Source: JACTOJ01 sp032335695 (GTDB lineage Bacteria > Bacillota > Clostridia > Clostridiales > Clostridiaceae). From it: a stretch of DNA of 64,000 nt. The number at the start of each line of letters is the position of its first letter. The stretch's first letter is position 1. Of the stretch, positions 51,506 to 60,994 are shown in pieces. The position numbers and the translations under genes are program-made. Under the pieces are notes generated by a model. It was not told where the DNA came from, ran no database searches, and worked only from the letters and a program-made list of their open reading frames with translations. The DNA is taken from assembly GCF_032335695.1 (NCBI RefSeq), contig NZ_JACTOJ010000003.1, positions 248,001-312,000 of the forward strand, in the 5' to 3' direction.

Positions 51506-53191
51506 ATGAAGCTAGGTGATAATGATCAAAAATATATAAGAGCGCTAAATGGAGCGAATATAGCTGTTTGGGAATGGAATTTAAAGGATGAGAATATGTT
51601 TTTTTCTTCTAATGCTCAAGATATGCTTGAAAAGAATTTGAGTGAATTTAATAGTTTGTTTGAATTTATTGATGGGGTTGTTATCAGTGAAGACAAAATG
51701 AATGTTAAGCTGGATTTGAATTCATTTATAAGTGGTAACGGTACTGTTTATCTAAGTGAATTTAGAATTGTCACCAGAAAAGGGAAGCTAAGATGGATAC
51801 TAATTAAAGGGAATACCATAAGAAATTTTCAGGGTGAGCTAGAATTAATGTCAGGAGCCTTAACAGATGTGACCTACAATAAAAAATTAGAAGAGGAAAT
51901 AGAATATTTAGCTTATTATGACTCTTTAACGGAGCTGCCAAATAGGGTATTGTTCATGAATAACTTAAAAAAAACATTGGAAAAAGCTCAAGCAAGTCAT
52001 CAAGGAGGAGCTTTGATATGTATAGATATAGATGATTTTAAATTGATTAACGACACTTATGGTCATGATTATGGAGACTTGCTATTAAAAGTATTTTCTA
52101 AATTATTAACAACCTTGGTAAGAGGCATTGGAAATGTACATAGACTAGGAGCAGATGAATTTATAATACTTATTAACAATATAAAGGACATAAAAGATAT
52201 AAGCAATATATGTTATGAAATAATTTATTATTTTAAGTATCCTTTTGAAATTAAAGGAAAGCAGATATATATTACTGCAAGTTTTGGTATAGCCATATTT
52301 CCTGATGATTCTGTTAAAGAGTTTGAATTGTACAAATATTCAGATTTGGCTATGTATCAATCAAAACTTAATGGGAAAAACACTATTACTTTTTTTCATA
52401 AGTCTATGGCTGAAGAATATTATAGAAAATTGATGATTGAACAAGAGCTGAAGCTAGCCGTAGAAAATGGTGAATTATATATGATGTATCAACCGCAAAT
52501 TGACAGTGTCAATAAAAAAATAATAGGCTTTGAATCTTTAATAAGGTGGAATAGCAGTAAGCTTGGCTTTGTTTCTCCTGCTGAGTTTATTCCTATAGCT
52601 GAAAGCTCTGGAACCATATTAAAAATAGGAGAATGGATATTGAGGACTGTGTGCAAAAAGATTAATTATCTAAAAAGCCAAGGTATTGATTTTGGTATAA
52701 TGTCTGTAAATATATCGCCCATACAAATTAAAAGAAAAAATTTCATAGATAAATTTCTAGAAATATGCAAGGAAAATTCAGTGGAGCCTTCTTTATTAGA
52801 AATTGAAATTACTGAAGGAACTTTAATAGATCTTCATCATTATAGAGCTGAAGTTTTAAATCAAGCCATAGAAAAAGGAATAAAGGTAGCTGTGGATGAT
52901 TTTGGAACAGGATATTCTTCCCTGACTTATTTAACCGTGCTGCCTATTAATACATTAAAAATAGATAAATCATTTATTGATAAAATAACAAGTGAAAGCA
53001 GCAAAGCGGTAGTAAAGACTATTATTGATTTATCTAAAGCCTTGGGATACAAGATTATAGCCGAGGGAGTTGAAACAAAAGAACAATTGGAACTATTGCA
53101 GGAACTCGGCGGAAATATAATTCAAGGCTATTATTTTAGTAAACCACTATTAGAAAATGAAGTGGAGGTTTTTAAGATTGAAAAAAACTAA
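51506..53191 (+). CDS. PAS-GGDEF-EAL protein, cyclic-di-GMP turnover
   Basis: 561 residues, soluble. A PAS domain (about 10-120, VWEWNLKDENMFFSSNAQDM and FRIVTRKGKLRWILIKGNT), a GGDEF domain (about 130-300, YDSLTELPNRVLF, HRLGADEFIIL) and an EAL domain (about 310-560, FESLIRW, ITEGTLID, VDDFGTGYSSLTYL, IDKSFID, AEGVET). The diguanylate-cyclase motif reads GADEF instead of GGDEF, and EAL reads ESL; metal-binding residues of the EAL part look intact, so phosphodiesterase activity is the safer guess. Its gene overlaps the next by 14 bp. Confidence 0.9.
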   Translation: MKLGDNDQKYIRALNGANIAVWEWNLKDENMFFSSNAQDMLEKNLSEFNSLFEFIDGVVISEDKMNVKLDLNSFISGNGTVYLSEFRIVTRKGKLRWILIKGNTIRNFQGELELMSGALTDVTYNKKLEEEIEYLAYYDSLTELPNRVLFMNNLKKTLEKAQASHQGGALICIDIDDFKLINDTYGHDYGDLLLKVFSKLLTTLVRGIGNVHRLGADEFIILINNIKDIKDISNICYEIIYYFKYPFEIKGKQIYITASFGIAIFPDDSVKEFELYKYSDLAMYQSKLNGKNTITFFHKSMAEEYYRKLMIEQELKLAVENGELYMMYQPQIDSVNKKIIGFESLIRWNSSKLGFVSPAEFIPIAESSGTILKIGEWILRTVCKKINYLKSQGIDFGIMSVNISPIQIKRKNFIDKFLEICKENSVEPSLLEIEITEGTLIDLHHYRAEVLNQAIEKGIKVAVDDFGTGYSSLTYLTVLPINTLKIDKSFIDKITSESSKAVVKTIIDLSKALGYKIIAEGVETKEQLELLQELGGNIIQGYYFSKPLLENEVEVFKIEKN

Positions 53192-55181
53192 TGATAATGA
53201 TTTTGGAGTGAAGCTTGAAATTTATAAAACTGCTTTTGAGAAGGCAAATGATATAATACTTCTAATGGATTCTAATGGGAAAATTATTGAAGCAAATAAT
53301 CAGGCGATTACTGTATATGGCTATTCTAAAGAAGAGCTTATGAATATGAATATTTTTCAGATAAGATATTACAAGCAAGATGAATTCGTGGAAAATCAAT
53401 TTGAAATAGCAAAAATAGAAGGGATACAATTTACTACTTTTCATTGTAAAAAAGACGGATCAAAATTTCCTGTGGAAGTAAATTCTGTAGGAATTAACAC
53501 AGGTTCTGGAAAGATGCTTATAAGTATAATAAGAGACATAACTCACAGATTGCAAAGTGAAGCTGAATTTAGAAATCTTGCTGCCATTGTTGAGTCTTCA
53601 GAAGATGCTATATTGAGCGAAGATTTAAATGGAATTATTACGGCATGGAATAAGGGAGCGGAGAAATTATATGGGTACAGTATTGAGGAAATTGTTGGCA
53701 AACATGTTTCTACTATAATACCAAAAGAAAATGTACGAGATGTTGACTTGATATTACGTAGAGTCATTAATGGTATTGGAATGGAAAAATATGAGACTTT
53801 AAGGGTAGGTAAGGATGGGAAGATTATAAATGTATCATTAGGGATATCTCCTATTTATAATATGGATAAGAAAATTATAGGTACATCAATCATAGCAAGA
53901 GATATAACAGAAAAAATGCAGCAAGAAAAAGCACTAAAAGAAAAATATGAGGAACTTAGCACAGTGTATGAGGAACTTACCGCGGCAGAAGAGGAATTAA
54001 GACAGAATTTTATTGAGCTGGAGAAAGCTAAAGATGAGGCAGACAGAGCTAATTTAGCAAAAAACCAATTTTTGGACAGTGTTAGTCATGAAATTAGGAC
54101 ACCTATGAATGGTATAATTGGGATTATAGATTTACTTAGCATCACAGAACTTAATGAAAATCAAAGGCAATATGTAAAAATATTAAAAAATTCCTCAAGA
54201 TTGCTTTTAGATGTTATAAACAGTGTACTAGATATATCAAAAATAGAAGCAGGAAAATATGAGTTGGACATGAGACCTTTTAATTTGAAAAAATTTTTGG
54301 AAAAGGTTACTGCAGAGTTATCAGCAATGTGTACAAGTAAAGATTTAAAGCCTATATACATGCTTGATCCATTGATTGATGAATATCTCCTTGGAGATGA
54401 AGTAAAGCTTCATCAAATATTATTAAATATAATTAATAACGCTATAAAGTTTACAGAAAGAGGAGCTATAACACTATCTGCAAAAAAAATAGCTCAGCTT
54501 AATGATAGGTTAACATTAGAATTTTCTATTGCTGATACTGGTATAGGTATTAAAGAAGAATTTAAAAAGGATATATTTAATAAGTTCACCCAGCAAGATA
54601 TGTCTTATGATAAAAAATATTTGGGTTCGGGACTTGGACTTGCTATTTCAAAGGAATTAGTAAAATTAATGAACGGCAATATATGGTTTGAAAGTAAAGA
54701 ACAGCATGGAAGTACCTTTTATTTTACTGCAGACTTTTTGCTGGATTATTATAAAGGCAGTGATGAAAGAATATATGATAAGGAAATATCAATTGATCTA
54801 TCAATAGGAGAAAATAAAAAAATTCTTATTATTGAAAATAATGAGATTAGCTTAAGAATAATATGTGATATGATAAAGGAAATAGGATGCGAATTTATAT
54901 GTGCATATAGTGGAAAACAGGCTTTGAATGTATTAGAAAATCAAGATGTGGATCTTATACTAATGGATATTCAAATGCCGGAGCTAGATGGATTTGAGAT
55001 TACAAAAATAATTCGGCATAAAGAAAAAAATAAAAAAAAGCACACTCCAATAGTTGCTATGACTGCTTATTTCCTTTTGGCAAACAAGGAAATGTGTGTA
55101 GAAGCAGGAATGGATGATTATATTACTAAGCCTTTTGAGATGGATACATTGATAAATATATTACAAAGATATTTATTTTAG
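53178..55181 (+). CDS. Hybrid sensor histidine kinase (PAS-PAS-HisKA-HATPase-REC)
   Basis: 667 residues from the TTG at 53178, which has GGAGG 8 nt upstream inside the preceding gene. No membrane segment. Two PAS domains (about 15-125, 135-250), a coiled coil (250-300), HisKA (SVSHEIRTPMNG, the phosphorylated His), HATPase (NIINNAIKFTE, DTGIGIKEEF, GSGLGLAI) and a C-terminal receiver with its phosphoacceptor in LMDIQMPELDG. In the receiver's acidic pocket the usual Asp-Asp is IENNE, an Asn at the second position, which may weaken metal binding. It is co-translated with the cyclic-di-GMP protein upstream. Confidence 0.9.
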   Translation: MKKTNDNDFGVKLEIYKTAFEKANDIILLMDSNGKIIEANNQAITVYGYSKEELMNMNIFQIRYYKQDEFVENQFEIAKIEGIQFTTFHCKKDGSKFPVEVNSVGINTGSGKMLISIIRDITHRLQSEAEFRNLAAIVESSEDAILSEDLNGIITAWNKGAEKLYGYSIEEIVGKHVSTIIPKENVRDVDLILRRVINGIGMEKYETLRVGKDGKIINVSLGISPIYNMDKKIIGTSIIARDITEKMQQEKALKEKYEELSTVYEELTAAEEELRQNFIELEKAKDEADRANLAKNQFLDSVSHEIRTPMNGIIGIIDLLSITELNENQRQYVKILKNSSRLLLDVINSVLDISKIEAGKYELDMRPFNLKKFLEKVTAELSAMCTSKDLKPIYMLDPLIDEYLLGDEVKLHQILLNIINNAIKFTERGAITLSAKKIAQLNDRLTLEFSIADTGIGIKEEFKKDIFNKFTQQDMSYDKKYLGSGLGLAISKELVKLMNGNIWFESKEQHGSTFYFTADFLLDYYKGSDERIYDKEISIDLSIGENKKILIIENNEISLRIICDMIKEIGCEFICAYSGKQALNVLENQDVDLILMDIQMPELDGFEITKIIRHKEKNKKKHTPIVAMTAYFLLANKEMCVEAGMDDYITKPFEMDTLINILQRYLF

Positions 55182-55265
55182 TTGACTTATACTTAAAAAA
55201 TATTTACAATTATACTAATTTGATTTATACAATTAATGTAAAAAATGGGGCAAAGAGGGATAAGA

Positions 55266-56345
55266 GTGGATAATCTGTTTTTAGAAAAACAATTATACAA
55301 AGAAAAAATCAAAGGATTACCTAATTTTTTTGATTTTATGAAAGAAGATATTAAGAAGATATTTGGCAGCAAAGGGAAATTTATTGTATGCAATATATTT
55401 AATCTAACAGATATAAATGAAAATTATGGTATTGATATCGGGGATTCATGTATAAGAATATTGATACAAGCAATAGCTAAGATTATGTCTGAAAATGATA
55501 AAATATGTTCCTTTAGATTTGGTGCTAATGATTTTTTAATTCCGTTACCGAGTTATTTAAATATAAGGGATGATTACATAAAGGAACAGCTGGAAGATCA
55601 ATTTAAAAGAGGCATGATTAATTTAGGTTATAAATATTTTAAAATAAATAGCCTGACTATAGAATATGATAAGGAACTTGAATCTGTAGAAGATTTTTAC
55701 TTTATATTAATTAACAGTTTATTGGCTAAGTCTAAAGAAAAAGAAGATATATATAATTCGGAGAGAGTTATAAAACATATGATATACAATTTTATGACTA
55801 ATGTTAGAAAAAGTCTTTCTTGTTATAATGATATTCGAGATTTGGCATTAACAGATGATATTTCTGGACTGCCAAATCATAGATCAGCGAAGCTTTATAT
55901 ACAAAAACTGATTGAACAATATGAAAATACTAAGTTAAAATTTAGCTTGTTATTTGTAGATGGTGATGATCTTAGAAGATATAACAAAATAAGCTATGAA
56001 TCTGGGAATGATATGATCAGGAAGCTTAGTGAAATCATAGGAAATTCTATAAGAACTGAGGACAGAGTTTTTCGCTGGCTTTGCGGAGATGAATTTTTAA
56101 TTGTTTTATCAGGAATGGAGAAAAAGGAAGCATTGGAAAAAGCAAATATAATTAAGGAAGAGGTTCAAAAGCAGACTAAAGATTATATATATCCGACTAC
56201 TATTTCTATAGGCATATCAAATTATCCTTTGGACGGCGACTCTATGGAAGATATTATATTGAAAGCTGAAAAAGCTAACAGTGCAGCTAAAAATAAGGGA
56301 AAGAATAAAATTATAGTTTGGAATAATGATATTAAAGTACTGTAA
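55266..56345 (+). CDS. Tandem GGDEF protein, first domain degenerate
   Basis: 359 residues from the GTG at 55266, preceded by AGAGGGA; the in-frame ATG at 55245 has no ribosome site. Residues about 25-165 resemble a GGDEF domain whose signature has become GANDF, so it is probably inactive. After a linker the second domain (about 190-355) has TDDISGLPNH, FVDGDDLRRYN and CGDEFLIVLSG, with the Gly-to-Cys change at the first signature residue but the key acidic residues intact. It may make cyclic-di-GMP. It lies 84 bp after the hybrid kinase gene. Confidence 0.85.
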   Translation: MDNLFLEKQLYKEKIKGLPNFFDFMKEDIKKIFGSKGKFIVCNIFNLTDINENYGIDIGDSCIRILIQAIAKIMSENDKICSFRFGANDFLIPLPSYLNIRDDYIKEQLEDQFKRGMINLGYKYFKINSLTIEYDKELESVEDFYFILINSLLAKSKEKEDIYNSERVIKHMIYNFMTNVRKSLSCYNDIRDLALTDDISGLPNHRSAKLYIQKLIEQYENTKLKFSLLFVDGDDLRRYNKISYESGNDMIRKLSEIIGNSIRTEDRVFRWLCGDEFLIVLSGMEKKEALEKANIIKEEVQKQTKDYIYPTTISIGISNYPLDGDSMEDIILKAEKANSAAKNKGKNKIIVWNNDIKVL

Positions 56346-56457
56346 AGTGTTGAGAAAGAGATGAGATTTAAATCATCTCTTTTTATTATGTATAAAAAGC
56401 ATGGATTAAAACATAACTAAAGTAAAGAGTTAAATACGGCAATTTGGGGTGAAGAGA

Positions 56458-57144
56458 TTGAATAAATTAAAAAGAGCAGCAATGATACTTATTATGTTAT
56501 TTATAATTTTTAAATTTCCATTTTATAATTTGCGGATAAGTTCTGCAGCATCTAAAAATAACAGTCTTTCAATATTGGTTGATTTAAATGATGAAAGACT
56601 ATATCTAATTGATAAAAGCTCAAATCAAATATTAAAACGATATAGTATAGCTAGCGGAAAATCATCAACTCCATCACCGGTAGGAAGCTGGAAGGTAGTG
56701 AGCATGGGAAAATGGGGAGAGGGGTTTGGAACCAGATGGATAGGAATTAACGTGCCCTGGGGAAAGTATGGTATTCATGGCACTAATAGGCCTAATAGCA
56801 TAGGCAGCGAGGCTTCTCATGGATGCATAAGGATGTTTAATAAGGATATAGAGGAGCTGTATAAGTATGTAACCAATGGAATGCCTGTGGCTATATATGC
56901 AGGTACCAATGGTCCTTTTGAAAAAGGCATGAGGATTTTAACTCCGGGATATCGAGGAGCTGATGTATATGAAGTTCAAAGGAGAATGAAAGATCAAGGA
57001 TATTATCCATATACCATAGATGGAATATATGGAGAAGGTATGAAACACTATGTGATAAAATTCAGAAATGATAATAATCTTCCACTATCTCATGACATAG
57101 ACTTTGATTTTTATAAGAAATTAGGAATAAGCTTAGTGGATTAA
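56458..57144 (+). CDS. L,D-transpeptidase (YkuD) with C-terminal peptidoglycan-binding domain
   Basis: 228 residues from the TTG at 56458 (GGGGTG 6 nt before it). An N-terminal membrane or signal segment (about 6-20) is followed by a YkuD domain (about 40-150) with the catalytic SHGCIRM (Cys123) and the upstream GIHGTNR (His107), then a putative peptidoglycan-binding domain (about 160-225, GADVYEVQRRMKDQGYYPYT). It forms 3-3 cross-links or anchors proteins in the cell wall, outside the membrane. The catalytic residues are complete. Confidence 0.93.
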   Translation: MNKLKRAAMILIMLFIIFKFPFYNLRISSAASKNNSLSILVDLNDERLYLIDKSSNQILKRYSIASGKSSTPSPVGSWKVVSMGKWGEGFGTRWIGINVPWGKYGIHGTNRPNSIGSEASHGCIRMFNKDIEELYKYVTNGMPVAIYAGTNGPFEKGMRILTPGYRGADVYEVQRRMKDQGYYPYTIDGIYGEGMKHYVIKFRNDNNLPLSHDIDFDFYKKLGISLVD

Positions 57145-57150
57145 GTAAAA

Positions 57151-57208
57151 CGCAAACACAAACAACTAAATACAACAACAAAACATAAAAATACATGGAA
57201 TAAATATG
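57151..57208 (+). promoter_or_regulatory. Upstream region shared with the ABC importer operon, copy 1
   Basis: A pyrimidine-poor stretch with repeated ACAAAC and CAACAACA units followed by AACATAAAA, TACATGG and AATAAATATG. The same order appears at 59611-59681. It is likely the operator and promoter region for the DeoR-type regulator encoded downstream, which is the kind of protein that binds such direct repeats. Confidence 0.55.
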
Positions 57209-57266
57209 CAACTAATGCTATCATTATTATGTGTAACAACAAATAAAAACAAAGTAGGTGGATGAA

Positions 57267-58070
57267 ATGGGAAATAAAGTTATAATGATACTGGTAGATG
57301 CATTAAATTATAAAATAGGAAGCTCTGCTATGGGAATTATGAAGCATCTTACAGATAGTAATTTAGCTATAGGCTATAGAATTAAGACAGAGCTTCCAAC
57401 GCTATCTAGACCGCTTTATGAAACAATATTGACAGGCACACCCTGCTCTGTGAACGGAATATTCAATAATCAAATAGTTAGAAGATCCCATGAAAAAAGT
57501 GTTTTTGATTTGGCAAGAGAAAATAGCTTGACTACTGCTGCAGCTGCCTATCATTGGGTAAGCGAATTATACAATAAAGCTCCCTTCAATCCTTTAGAGG
57601 ATAGAGATCAGGAGGATGAGAATGCAAATATTCAATATGGAAGATTCTATTTTGATGATGCTTACCCCGATAGTCATTTGTTTTTAGATGGAGAGCAGCT
57701 TAGGAAAAAGCATGATCCAGATTTCTTATTCATACATCCAATGGGCGTAGACTATGTTGGACATGCACATGGATGCGATTCCAGAGAATATAGAGGAAAA
57801 ATTATAGAGATAGATAATATACTTGGAAGTTTGGTTCCTTTATGGATAGAACTTGGGTATTATGTTATAATTACCGCTGATCATGGCATGGATTTCTTGG
57901 GGCTTCACAATGGCATAGAAGAGGATGAAAGAACAGTTCCGCTTTGGATAGTAAAGAAAAATATTAATAAAGAGCTCTTTAAGAATGAATACAGTCAATT
58001 AGAAATAGCACCTCTTATATGCAAACTTCTAGAAATTAATAAATCAGAAAAAATGCTGAATATAGATTAG
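57267..58070 (+). CDS. Alkaline-phosphatase-superfamily phosphodiesterase or phosphonate hydrolase
   Basis: 267 residues from the ATG at 57267 (AGGTGG before it). It has the nucleotide pyrophosphatase/phosphodiesterase metal-site pattern: LVDALNY, TELPTLSRPLYETILTG with the nucleophilic Thr, HPMGVDYVGHAHG, ITADHGMD and LHNG. No signal peptide, so it acts in the cytoplasm, unlike secreted alkaline phosphatases. With a DeoR regulator and an ABC importer of the phosphonate/organophosphate type nearby, a role in breaking down an imported phosphorus compound is suggested; the substrate is unknown. Confidence 0.85.
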   Translation: MGNKVIMILVDALNYKIGSSAMGIMKHLTDSNLAIGYRIKTELPTLSRPLYETILTGTPCSVNGIFNNQIVRRSHEKSVFDLARENSLTTAAAAYHWVSELYNKAPFNPLEDRDQEDENANIQYGRFYFDDAYPDSHLFLDGEQLRKKHDPDFLFIHPMGVDYVGHAHGCDSREYRGKIIEIDNILGSLVPLWIELGYYVIITADHGMDFLGLHNGIEEDERTVPLWIVKKNINKELFKNEYSQLEIAPLICKLLEINKSEKMLNID

Positions 58071-58095
58071 AACCTGTACAAGGAGGGATAAGAAC

Positions 58096-58881
58096 ATGTC
58101 TCTTGTGGGCGAGGAAAGAAAAAAATACATATTACATGTCCTAGATACCAAAGGAAAGGTTAAAGTAAATAGTTTAGCGGAAGAATTAAAAGTATCTACG
58201 GAGACGATACGAAGACATTTGGAAGAATTGGAGAAAGAAAATAAGCTTAAAAAGGTATATGGAGGAGCAGTTAAAATCTCTTTTGAAAAGGAAGAGCCTC
58301 CCTATTATGAAAGAAGTATTCGCTATCTGGAAGAGAAAAGAAAAATAGGGCAAAAAGCGGCAGAACTTATTTACGATAATGAAGTGATAGCTATAGATGT
58401 AGGCACAACTACGCTTCAGATAATAAAGCATTTAGCAGGAAAGAAAAATTTAACTATTTTAACTAATTCGATTGCAGTTCTAACAGAGCTTGTGGATTAT
58501 ATAAATAAAGGTATATTTACAGGAAAGATACTTTTCATTGGCGGAGAAATAAACACCAAGCAGCTATCTGTATCTGGCAGTATATCTGAAAAATTTATGG
58601 AAAACTTTTATATAGATAAAGCTTTTATAGCAATAGGAGGCATATCTATAGATTATGGTATAACTGGATATGAACCTAATGAGTGCATGCTGTCTAAAAA
58701 AATAATTGAAAATGTGAAGCAGGTAATAGTGCTGTCAGATCATTCGAAAATTGGAGTTAGAAATTATTTTCAGATAGCAAAATTAGATGATATAGATGTT
58801 ATAGTGTGCGACGAAGCCTATCCAATAGAATGGGAAGAAAAATTAAATTATAAGGATGTAAAATGGATTACTGCAGATTAG
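58096..58881 (+). CDS. DeoR-family transcriptional regulator
   Basis: 261 residues. The N-terminal helix-turn-helix reads VNSLAEELKVSTETIRRHLEELEKEN, followed by LKKVYGGAVK, and the effector domain (75-255) has the DeoR pattern (AIDVGTTTLQIIKHL, ILTNSIAVL, FIGGEINTKQLSVSG, KAFIAIGGI). Such regulators sense phosphorylated sugars or polyols. It probably controls the preceding phosphodiesterase gene and the ABC importer through the repeated upstream sequence. AAGGAGGGAT precedes the ATG. Confidence 0.92.
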   Translation: MSLVGEERKKYILHVLDTKGKVKVNSLAEELKVSTETIRRHLEELEKENKLKKVYGGAVKISFEKEEPPYYERSIRYLEEKRKIGQKAAELIYDNEVIAIDVGTTTLQIIKHLAGKKNLTILTNSIAVLTELVDYINKGIFTGKILFIGGEINTKQLSVSGSISEKFMENFYIDKAFIAIGGISIDYGITGYEPNECMLSKKIIENVKQVIVLSDHSKIGVRNYFQIAKLDDIDVIVCDEAYPIEWEEKLNYKDVKWITAD

Positions 58882-58907
58882 ATAGGGAGAATTTTAATTC
58901 TCCCTAT
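58882..58907. terminator. Bidirectional terminator between DeoR and YtaF-type genes
   Basis: ATAGGGAGAATT and AATTCTCCCTAT form a perfect 12-bp palindrome with a minimal loop, overlapping the stop codons of the converging genes. Confidence 0.8.
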
Positions 58908-59503
58908 ATTATTATTTCATAAATTCCTAATATAATAATTACTAAGCCGGATATCAAGGAAGCATATTTGCCGAAAAGCCTTGAAAGATAGCTGTTACCT
59001 ATCAGGCTTCCCAAGGAAATGGTTAAAATGCTGAAAACAAAGGCACTTATGCTAGCTGCAACAGCGTTCAAACCTGTTATGCTGGCACCTATTCCAAGAC
59101 CAAGATTGTTTATAGCTAAGGAAAAAGCTAAAGTAAGAGACTCTTTTATATCTATATAACCTGAATTATCCATATCGGCCTTTTCTGGATCGCTTAAAAG
59201 AGTTATGAATTGATTATTATTTGAAGTATTCAAGCTTTTATTAGTAAAAAAGTCTTTAACAAACCACAAACCTATAAATATAAGAATCAAGGAACCCAAT
59301 ATATTAGACACATCATTAGAAATAAAATTATTTATTACTAATCCTAAAGACATTGAGATAAATGTACCTAAAGCTGTTATAAAAGCAATGAGCAAATTAC
59401 TTATTGTACCTACCTTAATTTTTTTAATACCATAGGCAATACCAACTGTGAAATTATCAATATTAGAAGTTAATGCAAACAATATTATAGAAAGTATATG
59501 CAT
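58904..59503 (-). CDS. YtaF/MntP-type membrane protein with an EF-hand-like loop
   Basis: 199 residues, six predicted membrane helices. SNIDNFTVGIAYGIKKIK at the start and the internal repeat INNLGLGIGASITG are typical of the YtaF (sporulation membrane protein)/MntP manganese exporter group. A cytoplasmic loop at about 109-120 reads DMDNSGYIDIKE, a canonical EF-hand calcium loop pattern. It may export a divalent metal; the physiological role is unknown. AGGAGAGC precedes the ATG. It faces the importer genes divergently. Confidence 0.85.
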   Translation of the reverse strand: MHILSIILFALTSNIDNFTVGIAYGIKKIKVGTISNLLIAFITALGTFISMSLGLVINNFISNDVSNILGSLILIFIGLWFVKDFFTNKSLNTSNNNQFITLLSDPEKADMDNSGYIDIKESLTLAFSLAINNLGLGIGASITGLNAVAASISAFVFSILTISLGSLIGNSYLSRLFGKYASLISGLVIIILGIYEIII

Positions 59504-59610
59504 GTAAGCTCTCCTAAAATTAGTTCCATATTAATAATATTCAATATTTTTTGTAATGATACTTTTAGATTCCGCTTTAAAATACAACTTGCTATTGCAA
59601 TACCCTTATG

Positions 59611-59681
59611 AAAACAAAGAAAAACAAATAGAAACAAACAAATTCAACAACATAACATAAAATTTACGTGGAATAAATATG
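59611..59681 (+). promoter_or_regulatory. Upstream region shared with the phosphodiesterase gene, copy 2
   Basis: AAACAAA and CAACAACA repeats, then AACATAAAA, TACGTGG and AATAAATATG, almost the same as at 57151-57208 with a one-base length difference. It stands upstream of the importer genes. Confidence 0.55.
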
Positions 59682-59757
59682 AAATTTACACAAGAGAAGT
59701 AAACTGAAATTGTTGAAGGAAATAAAGCAAAGTTTTATTAAATTGGGGGATTGAAGC

Positions 59758-60861
59758 ATGAAAAAAATGAAAATTGCAAAGGTATTGGTATTAGCTGCAG
59801 TAAGCATGAGCATTTTATTTACCATGGGCGGATGCAGCAGCAAAAACGTTAATGCTAGCAATGCTGGGAATAATGAAAAATCAATAGAAGAGATTACAGC
59901 AGCAGCTAAAAAAGAAGGAAAAGTAGTCAGTGTTGGAATGCCTGATTCTTGGGCTGATTGGAAGGATACTTGGGACGGAATAAAAAGCCAATATGGAATA
60001 AGTCATACAGATACAGATATGTCCAGTGCAGAAGAAATAAGCAAGTTCTTATCAGAAAAAAATAACCCTACTGCGGATATTGGTGATGTAGGAATAAATT
60101 TTGGGTCCATTGCAATATCAAAAGGTGTAACTCAGCCTTATAAGACTACATACTGGAATGATGTACCTAGCTGGGCAAAAGATAAAGATGGTAATTGGGT
60201 AGGAGAATATACTGGAACCATAGCTATCATAACTAATAAAAAATTAGTAAAAAATCCTCCTAAAAGCTGGGCTGATTTATTAAATGGAGACTACAAGATA
60301 TCCATAGGAGATGTAACTAAGGAAGCTCAGGCTCAATCTACTGTTTTGGCAGCAGCTATGGCTAATGGAGGAAGTGAAACTAATATACAGCCTGGACTAG
60401 ACTACTTTGCTAAGATTGCTAAGCAGGGAAGACTTTCCATGGTAAAAGCAGATATTGCTAATATGCAAAAAGGCGAAGTTGCAGTAGCAATAATGTGGGA
60501 TTTTAATGCGTTGGGTTATAGAGATAAAATTAATAAAGATGATTTTGATGTATGTATACCATCGGATGGAAGCCTTATGAGCGCTTATGTCTCAATAATA
60601 AATAAATATGCTCCAGATCCAAACGCAGCAAAATTAGCCAGAGAATATATACTTAGTGATGCAGGACAAATAAATTTAGCTAAGGGTTATGCAAGACCTA
60701 TAAGAAGCAATGTAAAACTGCCTGATGATGTTAAAACTAATATGCTGCCTGATTCTCAATATAGTAATGTTAAAAATATAAAAGATTACAGCGCTTGGGA
60801 AAAAACTAGCGCACAATTACCTCAGGATTGGCAGGAAAAAGTTCTTATAAACGTTAAATAA
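59758..60861 (+). CDS. Lipoprotein substrate-binding protein (Fe3+/putrescine/phosphonate type)
   Basis: 367 residues. A lipoprotein signal ends FTMGGC (Cys26). The mature part is a type-2 periplasmic-binding fold (AAKKEGKVVSVGMPDSWADW, PKSWADLLNGDYKISIGD, GYARPIRSN) of the SBP_bac_6/spermidine/AEP-binding group. GGGGGAT precedes the ATG. It is the first gene of an importer operon with two permeases and an ATPase; the phosphodiesterase nearby suggests an organophosphate, phosphonate or similar substrate. Confidence 0.9.
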   Translation: MKKMKIAKVLVLAAVSMSILFTMGGCSSKNVNASNAGNNEKSIEEITAAAKKEGKVVSVGMPDSWADWKDTWDGIKSQYGISHTDTDMSSAEEISKFLSEKNNPTADIGDVGINFGSIAISKGVTQPYKTTYWNDVPSWAKDKDGNWVGEYTGTIAIITNKKLVKNPPKSWADLLNGDYKISIGDVTKEAQAQSTVLAAAMANGGSETNIQPGLDYFAKIAKQGRLSMVKADIANMQKGEVAVAIMWDFNALGYRDKINKDDFDVCIPSDGSLMSAYVSIINKYAPDPNAAKLAREYILSDAGQINLAKGYARPIRSNVKLPDDVKTNMLPDSQYSNVKNIKDYSAWEKTSAQLPQDWQEKVLINVK

Positions 60862-60889
60862 GGTATCTATCTTCTGCTGAGCTATAAAT

Positions 60890-60931
60890 AGGAGGATGAG
60901 ACAGAGTTTTAAACTCTGTCTACTCCTTTTT
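60890..60931 (+). terminator. Partial terminator between binding protein and permease genes
   Basis: GACAGAGTTT and AAACTCTGTC form a perfect stem inside AGGAG/CTCCT, followed by five T residues. Because the permease genes follow without a visible promoter, it probably lets through a fraction of transcripts. Confidence 0.75.
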
Positions 60932-60994
60932 AAAATAGTTTGTTAGATATAATTTTTAATTTTACTATGATAGGTGTTTAAAGGGAGAAATAAA

